Below, piece by piece: positions 51,790 through 59,844 of a stretch of 64,000 bases of DNA. The first letter of the stretch is position 1; each line of letters opens with the position of its first letter. Below the pieces are notes generated by a model. The model worked only from the letters and a program-made list of their open reading frames with translations. It made no database searches and had not been told where the DNA came from. Position numbers and translations under genes: made by a program. Source of the stretch: JAICYJ01 sp963737445 (GTDB lineage Bacteria > Actinomycetota > Thermoleophilia > Gaiellales > JAICJC01); NCBI GenBank assembly GCA_963737445.1, contig CAVTSO010000019.1:62001-126000 (forward strand), in the 5' to 3' direction.

Positions 51790-53322
51790 TCAGATGGTCG
51801 TGTCCGGCGGAGCCGGCGTGAAGTCGACGTTCTCGTCGAGCGGGGCGACGCCGTGATGCGCTGCCGCATGCGAGGCGGCGTTCTTGATCCGCTCCGGCTT
51901 CCAGACCTGCATCAGGATGTACCAGATCAGTGACAGGAACACCACGCCCAGCGCCCACCACATCGCCAGCCAGTTCAGGTTGGTGGTGTCGTGCGGCCCG
52001 GGGTGCAACGCGCCGTAGAAGCCCAGCACCGGCGTGGCGACGGCCACGATCACGACCAGGTACTGCCACCAGGCGCCGTTGTCCCTCACCAGCAGGCCGA
52101 TCGCCGCCACCGACAGCGCGATGTAGACGAGCTCGATCGCGAACGACCCGGCCGTGGCCGAGACCAGGAAGGCGCTGAACTCCCGCGATCCGGCGATCGG
52201 GATGAAGCGATCCATGGTGTGGCTGTAGGCGCCGATCAGGATCAGGCCGACGCCGCCCACCACCACCATCAGGTTGCCGACCCAGGGCGTGTTGTGCCGT
52301 GAGGTCCTCGCGAACACCGACGGCAGCAGCCCGTCGCGGCCGAGCGCGAAGTAGCCGCGCCCGATCGTGACGCAGATCGCGAGCGCCAGCGCGGTGGCGT
52401 CGAGGATCACGACCAGGTCGACCAGGCCGGCGTAGGACTTGCCGATGTACTGCGTGGCCAGGTTGTCGAGCGCGGCCGGATCAAGCCATGCGCCCTGGTC
52501 GACCGCAGCCTTGCCCAGGCCGATCGAGATCGCGTAGGACATCAGCACGTAGAAGGCGGCCGACACGCCCACCGTCCACAGCAGCGCGCGCGGGATCGAC
52601 CTGTGGGGATCGTGGCTCTCCTCCCCTATCGATGCCGCCGCCTCGAACCCGACGAACAGCAGGATGCCCAGCATCACGCCGTCGAAGACGGTGCTGATCG
52701 AGGTGGTGGCGGGGTTGAACATCTGCAGCGTGTTCCCGTTCTCGCCGCCCTGGAAGATGATCGCCAGCGCCAGGATCGTCATCACGGTGAACGAGATCGC
52801 GGCGAAGCTCAGCATTAGCCCGATTGCGAGCCGGATGCCGACGTAGTTCAGGATTAACACCAGCACCAGGAAGAACAGGGCGAACACCCACCAGGCCGGC
52901 AGCGTGGAGGTGAGCCAGTCCATGTGCTGCGCCCAGAACCCCTGGGTCAGGATGCCGAGGCCGAGGTAGATGCCGCCGCCCCCGAGGAACAGGGTGCCGA
53001 CGAAGAAGACGCCCGCGAAGAAGACGCCGACCGCGGGATGGGCGCCGTGCGTGAGGTACTCGTAGATGGCGCCGGCGCCCTGGTACTTGCGGGCGAACAG
53101 CGCGATGGCGTAGGCGATCGCGAGCACGCCGAGGCCGGCGACGAGGACGCTCAGGGCGGTGTTGAACATCGAACCGTTGACCGGGTTCGACACCAGGCTG
53201 AGGACGAGAGCGGTCGAGAACATGGGGCCGATGGCCAGGGCCTGCGCGACGGCGGCCATGGTGCCGAGCCGTCGTCCGCCCAATCCCCCGCCTTCGGTGG
53301 GCGGCGGTGAGGTTGCTGCCAT
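51790..53322 (-). CDS. APC superfamily permease (amino acid/amine), second copy
   Basis: The 510-residue protein has about 12-13 membrane helices. APC features include GTMAAVAQALAIGPMFSTALVLSLV at helix 1, the YQGAGAIYEYLTHGAHPAVG stretch, and LFVGFEAAASIGEESHDPHRSIPRALL near helix 6. It is well diverged from the permease at 47502-49034. The start follows GAGGAGGG and lies downstream of a strong promoter (TTGACA-18-GAATGT on the minus strand) overlaid by the shared 12-bp element, so it is probably controlled by the divergent GntR-type regulator. It is likely the importer for the substrate degraded by the downstream catabolic genes. Confidence 0.9.
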   Translation of the reverse strand: MAATSPPPTEGGGLGGRRLGTMAAVAQALAIGPMFSTALVLSLVSNPVNGSMFNTALSVLVAGLGVLAIAYAIALFARKYQGAGAIYEYLTHGAHPAVGVFFAGVFFVGTLFLGGGGIYLGLGILTQGFWAQHMDWLTSTLPAWWVFALFFLVLVLILNYVGIRLAIGLMLSFAAISFTVMTILALAIIFQGGENGNTLQMFNPATTSISTVFDGVMLGILLFVGFEAAASIGEESHDPHRSIPRALLWTVGVSAAFYVLMSYAISIGLGKAAVDQGAWLDPAALDNLATQYIGKSYAGLVDLVVILDATALALAICVTIGRGYFALGRDGLLPSVFARTSRHNTPWVGNLMVVVGGVGLILIGAYSHTMDRFIPIAGSREFSAFLVSATAGSFAIELVYIALSVAAIGLLVRDNGAWWQYLVVIVAVATPVLGFYGALHPGPHDTTNLNWLAMWWALGVVFLSLIWYILMQVWKPERIKNAASHAAAHHGVAPLDENVDFTPAPPDTTI

Positions 53323-53346
53323 GACGTCCCTCCTCGGGTCGATTGG

Positions 53347-53383
53347 ATTGGATACATTCGCACCGCAGGCGGACGGCTGTCAA
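53347..53383 (-). promoter_or_regulatory. Promoter and operator of the second APC permease
   Basis: On the minus strand TTGACA (53383-53378) and GAATGT (53359-53354) are spaced by 18 bp, upstream of the permease start. The 12-mer ATTGGATACATT (53347-53358; reverse complement AATGTATCCAAT) overlaps the -10. It matches sites in the gntR promoter and in the aromatic operon promoter. Confidence 0.7.
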
Positions 53384-53394
53384 GACCGCTCGCC

Positions 53395-53429
53395 TTGACC
53401 CGCCCAGGCGACGGCGTAATGTATGCAAA
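53395..53429 (+). promoter_or_regulatory. Promoter and operator of the gntR gene
   Basis: TTGACC (53395-53400) and TAATGT (53417-53422) are spaced by 16 bp. AATGTATGCAAA (53418-53429) overlaps the -10 and matches the other two elements. Predicted transcription starts about five bases before the ATG at 53434, so the message would be almost leaderless. Autoregulation is implied. Confidence 0.7.
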
Positions 53430-53433
53430 GACC

Positions 53434-54090
53434 ATGAGTGCTCAGCCCGCCATCGCGCCGCTCCAGATCCAGAGCGTCGTCGACCACGTCTACTCGGCGC
53501 TGCGGGAGCGGATCCTGTCAGGCGCCTTGCCGCGCGGCACCAAGCTGCGCCAGGCGTCGCTCGCCGACGAGCTGGGCGTATCGCGGACACCGCTGCGGGA
53601 GGCGCTGCGGCGGCTGTCCACCGAGGGTCTGGTGGAGTTCTCGCCGAACCGCGGCGCGACCGTCTCGGAGCTCGACTTCGGTGACATGCGGCACGCGTGG
53701 TCGGCACGCGTGGCGCTCGAGCCGGGCGCGGCGCGGCTGGCGGCGCAGCGGCGCGACCCGGAGTCGATCGCGGTGATGCGGAATGCGGTCAAGCTGCAGC
53801 GGCAGGTGGCCGGAGACGGCATGGACAGCTTCGCCGCGAACCGCTCGTTCCACCTGGCGCTGGCCGCGGCGTCGGGGAACCCGCACCTGACGCGGTTCGC
53901 CGAGATGCTGTGGGTGCCGCGGATCGGCGTCCCGATCTACCAGGCGCAGGCCGCGGAGCCGCGCGGGGCGGCAGGCTGGGCCGACGAGCACGAGGGCATC
54001 GTCGACGCGATCGCATCCGGCGACGCGGACGCGGCCGAGCGGCTGACGCGCGAGCACGTGTCGGCGCACCCACCGGTGGCGCCGTCGTGA
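53434..54090 (+). CDS. GntR family regulator, FadR/FCD subfamily
   Basis: The 218-residue regulator has an N-terminal winged helix (VVDHVYSALRERILSGALPRGTKLRQASLADELGVSRTPLREALRRL) and a helical FCD ligand-binding domain (ARVALEPGAARLAAQRRD, FAANRSFHLALAAASGNPHLTRFAEMLW, DEHEGIVDAIASGDADAAERLTREHV) with the His/Asp residues that bind metal or acid ligands in this family. FCD regulators usually repress catabolic genes and release on binding a pathway acid. The 53434 start is chosen because 53419 lies within the operator. Its stop overlaps the amidohydrolase start (GTGA). Confidence 0.93.
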   Translation: MSAQPAIAPLQIQSVVDHVYSALRERILSGALPRGTKLRQASLADELGVSRTPLREALRRLSTEGLVEFSPNRGATVSELDFGDMRHAWSARVALEPGAARLAAQRRDPESIAVMRNAVKLQRQVAGDGMDSFAANRSFHLALAAASGNPHLTRFAEMLWVPRIGVPIYQAQAAEPRGAAGWADEHEGIVDAIASGDADAAERLTREHVSAHPPVAPS

Positions 54091-55691
54091 GCGACGGCGG
54101 CAACCTGGCGATCCTGGGTGCGCGGATCCGCACGCTCGACCCCGACCGGCCGTGGGCCAGTGCGGTGGCGATCCGCGACGGCGCGATCGTCGCCGTCGGC
54201 GACGACGACGAGGCGCGCCGGGCGAGCGGGACCGGCGCGGAACTGATCGACGGAGCCGGCGTGACGGTGGTGCCGGGCCTGACCGACAGCCACATGCATC
54301 CGTTCCTGGGCGCGCTGGAGACGCAAGGCGCGGACCTCGCCGGCGCGGCCACGGTGGATGATGTGCGCGAGCTGCTGGCGGCCGAGCGGCGCCACTGCGG
54401 CGAGGGCGAGTGGGTGACCGGCTTCTCGCTCGAGTACCGGGTGTTCGACGGGATCGAGGCCACTGGCGAGCTGTTCGAGGAGGCGGTCGGCGGCAACCCG
54501 GCGCTGCTCACGTTCTTTGATTTCCACACCGCGCTGGCGACGCCGCCGGCGCTGGCCGCAGCCGGGATCACGGGAGCGCGCAGCTTCGACGATGCGTCCG
54601 AGATCGTCTGCCGCCCGGACGGCCGGCCCACGGGCGAGCTGCGCGAGGAGGCGATCGGCCTGGTGGTGGAGGCGATGCCGGTGCCGGGCGACGAGCAGCG
54701 CCTGGCCTACATCGCGGAGGCGCTGGCGGCGATGAACCGGGTCGGCCTGACGGCCTCGCACATGATGGACGGCACGCTGGCCACGCCCGACGACTGCCGG
54801 GCGCTGGAGGGGAGCGGCCGGCTGACGGTGCGGCAGGTGGTTCCATTCACGGTACAGCCGACGATGGGCGACGACGAGATCGGCGCGGCCATCGCGGCCG
54901 GCGCACAGTCGGGGCGGCTGTGGCGGTCGGGCTGGGCGAAGTTCTTCATCGACGGCGTTGTCGAGTCGGGCACCGCGTGGCTGGAAGAGCCCGACACCGA
55001 GGGACGCGGCACGGACCCGAACTGGCCGGACCCGAAGCGCTACGCCGCGGTGATCGCACGCTTCGCCGAGGCCGGGATGCCGTCGATCACGCACGCCATC
55101 GGCGACCGCAGCGTGCGCTGCGCGCTCGACGCCTACCGGCGGGCGGGGCCGGTCGCGCGCGGGCCGCACCGCGTCGAGCACATCGAGACGCTGCAGGACG
55201 ACCAACTGCCGCGGTTCGCGCCGGAGCGGGTCGTGGCGTCGCAGCAGGTCAGCCACCTGCAGTGGATGACCCCGGACATGAGCGATCCATGGAGCAGGTC
55301 GCTGGGGCCCGAGCGCGCGGGACGCGGCTTCCGGACGGCCGAGCTGCGGCGATCGGGCGCGGTGCTGGCGCTGGGTTCTGACTGGCCGGTGGCGGGGTTC
55401 GACCCGCGTGAGTGCATGGCCTGGGCGCGGCTGCGTCGGCGGCCGGGCAACCGAGACGCGGGCGGCTACGGCGAGCACCAGCGGCTGTCGGCCCTGGAGG
55501 CGCTCGAGGGCTACACGACCCAGGCCGCGCTGGCGGTCAACGACACGGCGGTCGCCGGCCGGATCGTGCCCGGCTACCGCGGCGACCTGACGGCGTTCGC
55601 AGCCGACCCGGTCGACTGCGACGCGGACGACCTGGTCGACCTGCCGGTGCTGCTGACGGTGGTCGACGGCCGCCCCGTATTCCGCGCCTGA
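54087..55691 (+). CDS. Amidohydrolase family protein (YtcJ-like)
   Basis: The 534-residue TIM-barrel metal-dependent hydrolase is of the YtcJ/amidohydrolase-3 type. An N-terminal beta-sandwich (ILGARIRTLDPDRPWASAVAIRDG) leads to GLTDSHMHPFLGALE with the HxH metal ligands, then ASHMMDG, KFFIDGVVESGTAWLEEP, THAIGDRSV, HRVEHIETL, GSDWPVAGFDP with the catalytic Asp, and an end GDLTAFAADP. It cleaves an amide, carbamate or cyclic amide. Its GTG overlaps the gntR stop, so it is co-expressed with its regulator. The substrate could be an amide of the amine or aromatic acid handled nearby. Confidence 0.88.
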   Translation: MSDGGNLAILGARIRTLDPDRPWASAVAIRDGAIVAVGDDDEARRASGTGAELIDGAGVTVVPGLTDSHMHPFLGALETQGADLAGAATVDDVRELLAAERRHCGEGEWVTGFSLEYRVFDGIEATGELFEEAVGGNPALLTFFDFHTALATPPALAAAGITGARSFDDASEIVCRPDGRPTGELREEAIGLVVEAMPVPGDEQRLAYIAEALAAMNRVGLTASHMMDGTLATPDDCRALEGSGRLTVRQVVPFTVQPTMGDDEIGAAIAAGAQSGRLWRSGWAKFFIDGVVESGTAWLEEPDTEGRGTDPNWPDPKRYAAVIARFAEAGMPSITHAIGDRSVRCALDAYRRAGPVARGPHRVEHIETLQDDQLPRFAPERVVASQQVSHLQWMTPDMSDPWSRSLGPERAGRGFRTAELRRSGAVLALGSDWPVAGFDPRECMAWARLRRRPGNRDAGGYGEHQRLSALEALEGYTTQAALAVNDTAVAGRIVPGYRGDLTAFAADPVDCDADDLVDLPVLLTVVDGRPVFRA

Positions 55692-55720
55692 CGACCGCCG
55701 GGCCGCATCACGGTCTCATC

Positions 55721-56081
55721 ACGACACGCAACGATGCTGCGCCGAACCCCCACGGCGGCCGAGTCGGTGTTTGACACCCGTTCGGAGCCGGACCGGCCGT
55801 TCTCCATGAATCGTGGTCACGGGGGCTGTGACATACGTCAAGATCGCGTGCCGAGATGCCACGGCGGCCGAGTTGGTGTTTGACACCAACTCGGGGTCAC
55901 AGCGCCGTCACGGCATGCAACGATCCTGTGCAGAATCACCGTCGGGGCTGATCGGGCTCTGAGCCCTGTCCGAGTCCGAACTGGCTGTTCCCCACAGATC
56001 GTGGTCACGGCGGCTGTTAGCCCTGTCGAGATCGTGTGCCGGAGTGTCGACACCGGCCGAGTCTGGCTCTGACCCCTGAGC
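55721..56081. repeat. Two diverged 188-bp tandem repeat copies between convergent genes
   Basis: The stretch has no gene. Matching words recur at a constant spacing of 188 bp: CAACGAT at 55730 and 55918, ATCGTGGTCACGG at 55810 and 55998, AGATCG at 55841 and 56029. Inside copy 1, a sub-element CCACGGCGGCCGAGT recurs 108 bp apart (55751, 55859). It lies between the amidohydrolase (plus) and FAH (minus) genes. It could be a decayed repeat family member, a small RNA locus or a terminator cluster. Confidence 0.7.
55868..55894. terminator. Perfect 12-bp hairpin within the repeat
   Basis: CCGAGTTGGTGT and ACACCAACTCGG are exact inverted arms around a TTG loop. The equivalent element near 55762 is an imperfect hairpin with two wobble pairs and a mismatch. 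Being between convergent genes, it may end transcription from both sides, though there is no T-run. Confidence 0.5.
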
Positions 56082-56912
56082 TCAGCGCTCGAGCGTGACC
56101 GGATTCGAGAGCGTGCCCACCCCGCCCACGGTGATGTCGACCACGTCGCCCTCGTTCAGGTAGACCGGCGGCACCCGCGAGTCGCCGACCCCGGCCGGCG
56201 TGCCGGTCACCAGCACGTCCCCCGCCTGCAGGGCCATCCCCCGGGACAGGTAGACGATCAGCTCCACCACCGAGAAGATCAGGTTGCGCGTGTTGGACGA
56301 CTGCCGCTGCTCGCCGTTCACCTTCGTCGAGACGTCGATGTCGGCCAGGTCGACGCCGTCCGCCGATGCCACACACGGCCCCATCGGCCCGAACGTGTCG
56401 AAGCTCTTGCCAAGGGTGAACTGCCGCAGCGGCGTCTCCAGCTGCGCCCGCCGACCGGACACGTCGTGGAAGGCCGTGATCCCGCCCACCGCCGCCCGCG
56501 CCGTGGCGTCGTCGGCCCTGTAGACGTCCCGCCCCAGCACCACCGCCACCTCTCCCTCGTAGTCCGGCCGCGTCTCCTCGCGCGGCACCACGATCGTCTG
56601 GCGGTGGCCGATCAGGCATGTTGTCCACTTAGCAAACACCACCGGCACGTCCGGGATCTCGAGCTCCGCCTCCTCCGCGTGGTCGCGGTAGTTGAGGCCG
56701 ATCGCCAGCAGCTTCACCGGCTCGGTCGGGTGCAGCAGCCGCACGTCCTCGATCGGATGCGCCAGCCCGGAGGCGTCGGCGATCGTCCGCCACCCCTCCT
56801 CGCCGGGCACGAACCCGCGCGGCCCGGCCGGCCCCGCGTCGAAGATCACCTCACCGTCCAGCCGTCCCAGCTTGACGGCGCCGGACGGATCCAGGAACCG
56901 CACGGCCCTCAT
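56082..56912 (-). CDS. Fumarylacetoacetate hydrolase family protein
   Basis: The 276-residue protein has the FAH fold of acylpyruvate hydrolases and 2-oxo-hept-3-ene-dioate-type isomerases/hydratases. Present are MRAVRFLDPSGAVKLGRLDG, IGLNYRDHAEEAELEIPD, the metal site ETRPDYEGEVAVVLGR, ITAFHDVSGRRAQL, FDTFGPMGPCV and the closing LQAGDVLVTGTPAGVG. It hydrolyses or isomerises a ring-fission type dioic acid. Start ATG at 56912 overlaps the CMD-family stop (ATGA). It is a different subfamily from the FAH gene at 58055. Confidence 0.9.
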   Translation of the reverse strand: MRAVRFLDPSGAVKLGRLDGEVIFDAGPAGPRGFVPGEEGWRTIADASGLAHPIEDVRLLHPTEPVKLLAIGLNYRDHAEEAELEIPDVPVVFAKWTTCLIGHRQTIVVPREETRPDYEGEVAVVLGRDVYRADDATARAAVGGITAFHDVSGRRAQLETPLRQFTLGKSFDTFGPMGPCVASADGVDLADIDVSTKVNGEQRQSSNTRNLIFSVVELIVYLSRGMALQAGDVLVTGTPAGVGDSRVPPVYLNEGDVVDITVGGVGTLSNPVTLER

Positions 56913-57274
56913 CGTCCCTGCTCCGTCCGCAGCACCTTGAGCGCGTTGATCGCCCGCGGGATGCCCGCGTAGGGCGCCGTCTGCAGGATCGTCTCCTCGA
57001 TCTCCTGCCACGGCACGTCGATCGCCCGCAGCGCCCGGATGTGCGCGGCGACCTGTGGATCCGAGCTGCCGATCGCCGTCAGCACCGCCACGATGATCAG
57101 CTCCCGCTCGCGCGCCGTCAGCCCGTCACGTGTGTGCACCTCGCCGAACACCCAGTCCACCAGCCAGTCGCCCATCGGGCTGCCCATCCGCTCGATGAAG
57201 GCGTCGCCGCCGGGCTCGTCGCCCAGCTCCTTCAGCCGCGCCAGGCCGCGTTCGTGCCGCGTCGCGCTCTCCAT
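56909..57274 (-). CDS. Carboxymuconolactone decarboxylase-like (CMD) family protein
   Basis: The 121-residue protein matches the CMD/AhpD-like helical fold: FGEVHTRDGLTARERELIIVAVLTAIGSSDPQVAAHIRAL and a C-terminal PYAGIPRAINALKVLRT. The CxxC of AhpD is absent, so a decarboxylase, isomerase or structural role is more likely than a peroxidase. ATG at 57274 is chosen for a perfect AGGAGG site (57280-57285); the longer GTG start at 57295 lacks one. Coupled to the FAH gene, it presumably acts on ring-fission products. Confidence 0.85.
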   Translation of the reverse strand: MESATRHERGLARLKELGDEPGGDAFIERMGSPMGDWLVDWVFGEVHTRDGLTARERELIIVAVLTAIGSSDPQVAAHIRALRAIDVPWQEIEETILQTAPYAGIPRAINALKVLRTEQGR

Positions 57275-57369
57275 TCCGTCCTCCTGCTCGGTCACCGCCC
57301 AACCATATCCAGCATGCGCCGGCCGCGCCGCGCTGGACGGACAGCCGACCCATGCGACACGATGAGTGT

Positions 57370-57975
57370 ATGGTCAACAGCTTCATTCTCGTCCGCCACG
57401 CCGAGACCCCCTACAGCGCCCAGGGCCGCATGAACCCCGACTCGACCGTCGAGGTGGGCCTGACCGCCCCCGGTGAGCGCGCCGCCCGCGGCCTCGGCCG
57501 CGACCTCGCCTCCGAGCGGATCGACGCCCTTGCCGTCGCGCCGTCCCTGCGCACACGCCTCACCGCCGCGGCGATTGTGGTCGACCGCGAGATCTCCACC
57601 CACGTCGTCGACCAGCTGGCCGAGATCGGCGTCGGCCCGTTCGAGGACGGCCCCGTCTCCGCCTACACGACCTGGCTTCGCAACAACCCGCTGACCGCGG
57701 CCCCGCCCGGCGGCGAGAGCGCGCTGGACGCGACCACACGCTTCCTGGCCGGATGGCGCCGGGTGCTGAGGCTGCCGGGACCGGTGGTGCTGGTGGTCAG
57801 CCACAACCTGCCGCTGCGCATGCTCATGAACGCCGCCGCGGGCGACGACCCGCTGACCGGCCCGGTGCAGCGCATCCCCAACGTCACCCGCCACGACCTC
57901 ACGCGCGACCAGGTCGTAACCGGCGTCGCCGCCCTGCTCCGCTGGCGCGACGAGCTCGCCCCGAGGCAGGGATAG
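57370..57975 (+). CDS. Histidine phosphatase superfamily protein
   Basis: The 201-residue protein has the phosphoglycerate-mutase-like fold: LVRHAETPYSAQGRMNPD with the RHA/E catalytic loop, then VEVGLTAPGERAARGLGRDL, the mid-region VAPSLRTRLTA, and the second catalytic His in VVLVVSHNLPLRMLMNAA. It dephosphorylates a small phosphomonoester; the substrate is unknown. It is divergent from the CMD-FAH operon and 79 bp upstream of the aromatic operon. Confidence 0.85.
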   Translation: MVNSFILVRHAETPYSAQGRMNPDSTVEVGLTAPGERAARGLGRDLASERIDALAVAPSLRTRLTAAAIVVDREISTHVVDQLAEIGVGPFEDGPVSAYTTWLRNNPLTAAPPGGESALDATTRFLAGWRRVLRLPGPVVLVVSHNLPLRMLMNAAAGDDPLTGPVQRIPNVTRHDLTRDQVVTGVAALLRWRDELAPRQG

Positions 57976-58017
57976 ACTCAGTCATGTAACCGCGTCCACC
58001 AGGCCGGGGAGCCGGGC

Positions 58018-58053
58018 TTGCCCTCCAGCAGCAAAGCGCATATTGTATCCAAT
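58018..58053 (+). promoter_or_regulatory. Promoter and operator of the aromatic-degradation operon
   Basis: TTGCCC (58018-58023) and TATTGT (58041-58046) are spaced by exactly 17 bp. ATTGTATCCAAT (58042-58053) overlaps the -10. Transcription would begin at about the GTG of the FAH gene (58055), giving a leaderless mRNA. The 12-mer differs in one position from the permease element, so the same regulator probably acts here. Confidence 0.72.
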
Positions 58054-58054
58054 C

Positions 58055-58918
58055 GTGTCTGAGCGACGGGTTCGGGTGCTGGTCGAGGGGTCTCCCAGCT
58101 GGGGCCGGCTGGACGGCGGCAGCGTCGTCCTCGACTCCGGCGAGCGCCTGGACGAGGCGACCGCGCACTTCCTGGCGCCGGTCGAGCCGACCAAGATCAT
58201 CGCCACGCACCTCACCTACCGCAGCCGCGTCGAGGAGTACGCCGCGGGCACGCCGCCCGAGCCTTCCTACTTCATGAAGCCGCCGACCACCCTGAACGGC
58301 CACCGCGGCGAGCTGCGCCGCCCCCGCGGCGCCCGCTTCCTCAACTACGAGGGCGAGGTGGCCGTCGTGATCGGCCGCGCCATGCACGGCGTGCCCGAGC
58401 CGGACGTGCTCGGCCACGTCGCCGGCTACGCCTGCGCGAACGACGTCGGCCTGCACGACTTCCGCCACGCCGACCGCGGCTCGATGCTGCGCGTCAAGGG
58501 CCAGGACGGCTTCTGCCCGATCGGCCCCGAGCTGGTGCCCGCCGATCAGTTCGACCCCACCGAGTTCGAGATCCGCACCTACCTGAACGGCGAGGTCGCA
58601 CAGCAGGGCTCGGCCGCCGACCTGATCTGGCCGATCTCCTACCTGCTGGCCGACCTCTGCCGCGTGATCACGCTCGAGCCGGGCGACGTCGTGCTGTCGG
58701 GCACCCCCGCCCACTCGCGGCCGATGGAGCCGGGCGACGTGGTCGAGGTCGAGGTGACCGGCCTCGGCCGGCTCTCGAACACCGTGGTCGACTGGGACGT
58801 CGACCTGTCCGGGCCGGGCGACCAGCTGCAGGTCTCGGCCAACACGCTGCACGTCGCTCTGGCCATGCCCGAGGACGAGGCGGATCGAGCCGTACAGGAA
58901 GGAGTGACGCGATCATGA
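58055..58918 (+). CDS. FAH family protein (HpaG/HpcE-like decarboxylase-isomerase candidate)
   Basis: The 287-residue protein shows the FAH catalytic fold: PSWGRLDGGSVVLDSGERLD at the start, IIATHLTYRSRVEEYAAG, FLNYEGEVAVVIGRAMHG with metal-binding Glu, YACANDVGLHDFRHADRG, KGQDGFCPIGPELVPADQF, and VITLEPGDVVLSGTPAHSRPMEPGDVVEVEV. HpaG-type enzymes decarboxylate and isomerise the homoprotocatechuate ring-fission product. GTG at 58055 lies directly at the predicted transcription start. The next gene overlaps its stop (ATGA). The exact substrate is inferred from neighbours. Confidence 0.88.
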   Translation: MSERRVRVLVEGSPSWGRLDGGSVVLDSGERLDEATAHFLAPVEPTKIIATHLTYRSRVEEYAAGTPPEPSYFMKPPTTLNGHRGELRRPRGARFLNYEGEVAVVIGRAMHGVPEPDVLGHVAGYACANDVGLHDFRHADRGSMLRVKGQDGFCPIGPELVPADQFDPTEFEIRTYLNGEVAQQGSAADLIWPISYLLADLCRVITLEPGDVVLSGTPAHSRPMEPGDVVEVEVTGLGRLSNTVVDWDVDLSGPGDQLQVSANTLHVALAMPEDEADRAVQEGVTRS

Positions 58919-59844
58919 TCGAGATCCGCCGCATCGATCACGTGGCGCTGCGGGTCGCCAGCCTGGACGAGGCCGAGAACCGCTGGGCGATCCAGTTCGG
59001 CCTGACCGAGGTGGAGCGGGTCGGCCACCACGCCTTCCTGCGCTGCGCCTACGAGCCCTACTCGCTGCAGCTGGTCGGCGCCGGCGCCCCCGGCCACGAT
59101 CACACCGGCTGGGAGCTTCGCCGCAGCTGCACGCTCGAGCAGGCGGCCGCCCAGCTCGACCACCACGGCGTCGACTACGAGCACCACGACGGCGCCCTCC
59201 ACTGCGCCGACCCCGACGGGTACGGCATCGAGCTGATGCCCTTCCGCGAAGAGGACGACCGCCGGCCGCCCGTGGCACGCTCGACCGAGACGCTGCCGGC
59301 TCTGCACCCGCGCAAGCTCGGCCACGTGAACGTGCTCACCACCGACCTCGACCGCGCCACCGCCTTCTACACCGACGTGCTGGGCATGCGCATCTCGGAC
59401 CGCCTGCTGGGCGCCGGCAACTGGCTCTCGGTCAACTCCGACCACCACTCGATGGCGCTGGTGCAGCACGACTTCGCCCACTTCCACCACTTCGCCTTCG
59501 AGTACGTCGACTGGGGCGAGCTGCGGGTGGTGTTCGACCACCTCGGCCAGCACGGCCGCTGGCTGGTCTGGGGCCCGCTGCGTCACGCGCTGGCCCAGAA
59601 CCTGTGCGGCTACGTGCGCATCCCCGACGAGGAGCTGATCGTCGAGTGCTACTGCGACATGGAGCAGCTCGAGCCCGATCACGAGCCGCGCGACTGGGAC
59701 GACACCCCCCACTCGAGCAACGTCTGGGGCATCCTGCCTCCGCGGTCATACTTCCGATTCGACGAGGAGGCCGTCCGCTACGAACGCGAGGGCCTGCTCG
59801 CCAAGGGGGAGCAGCTGCCCCCGCTGACCCACCAGGAGGCCTGA
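58915..59844 (+). CDS. VOC family extradiol ring-cleavage dioxygenase (HpaD/catechol 2,3-dioxygenase-like)
   Basis: The 309-residue protein consists of two vicinal-oxygen-chelate halves. Metal ligands expected for type I extradiol dioxygenases are His in PRKLGHVNVLTTDLDRATAFY near residue 140, His in HFHHFAFEYVDW near 185-190, and Glu in EELIVECYCDMEQLEPD near 242. The presence of all three supports Fe(II)/Mn(II)-dependent cleavage of a catechol, likely homoprotocatechuate given the operon. It is somewhat shorter than classic MndD-type enzymes. The start overlaps the FAH stop; its own stop shares a base with the next ATG (TGATG). Confidence 0.88.
   Translation: MIEIRRIDHVALRVASLDEAENRWAIQFGLTEVERVGHHAFLRCAYEPYSLQLVGAGAPGHDHTGWELRRSCTLEQAAAQLDHHGVDYEHHDGALHCADPDGYGIELMPFREEDDRRPPVARSTETLPALHPRKLGHVNVLTTDLDRATAFYTDVLGMRISDRLLGAGNWLSVNSDHHSMALVQHDFAHFHHFAFEYVDWGELRVVFDHLGQHGRWLVWGPLRHALAQNLCGYVRIPDEELIVECYCDMEQLEPDHEPRDWDDTPHSSNVWGILPPRSYFRFDEEAVRYEREGLLAKGEQLPPLTHQEA

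Noticed and set aside
57364..57379. GTGTATGGTCAA near the histidine phosphatase start as a fourth GntR element
   Set aside because: It needs a 2-bp insertion to match AWTGTATSCAAW and does not overlap a clear -10, so it is probably chance.
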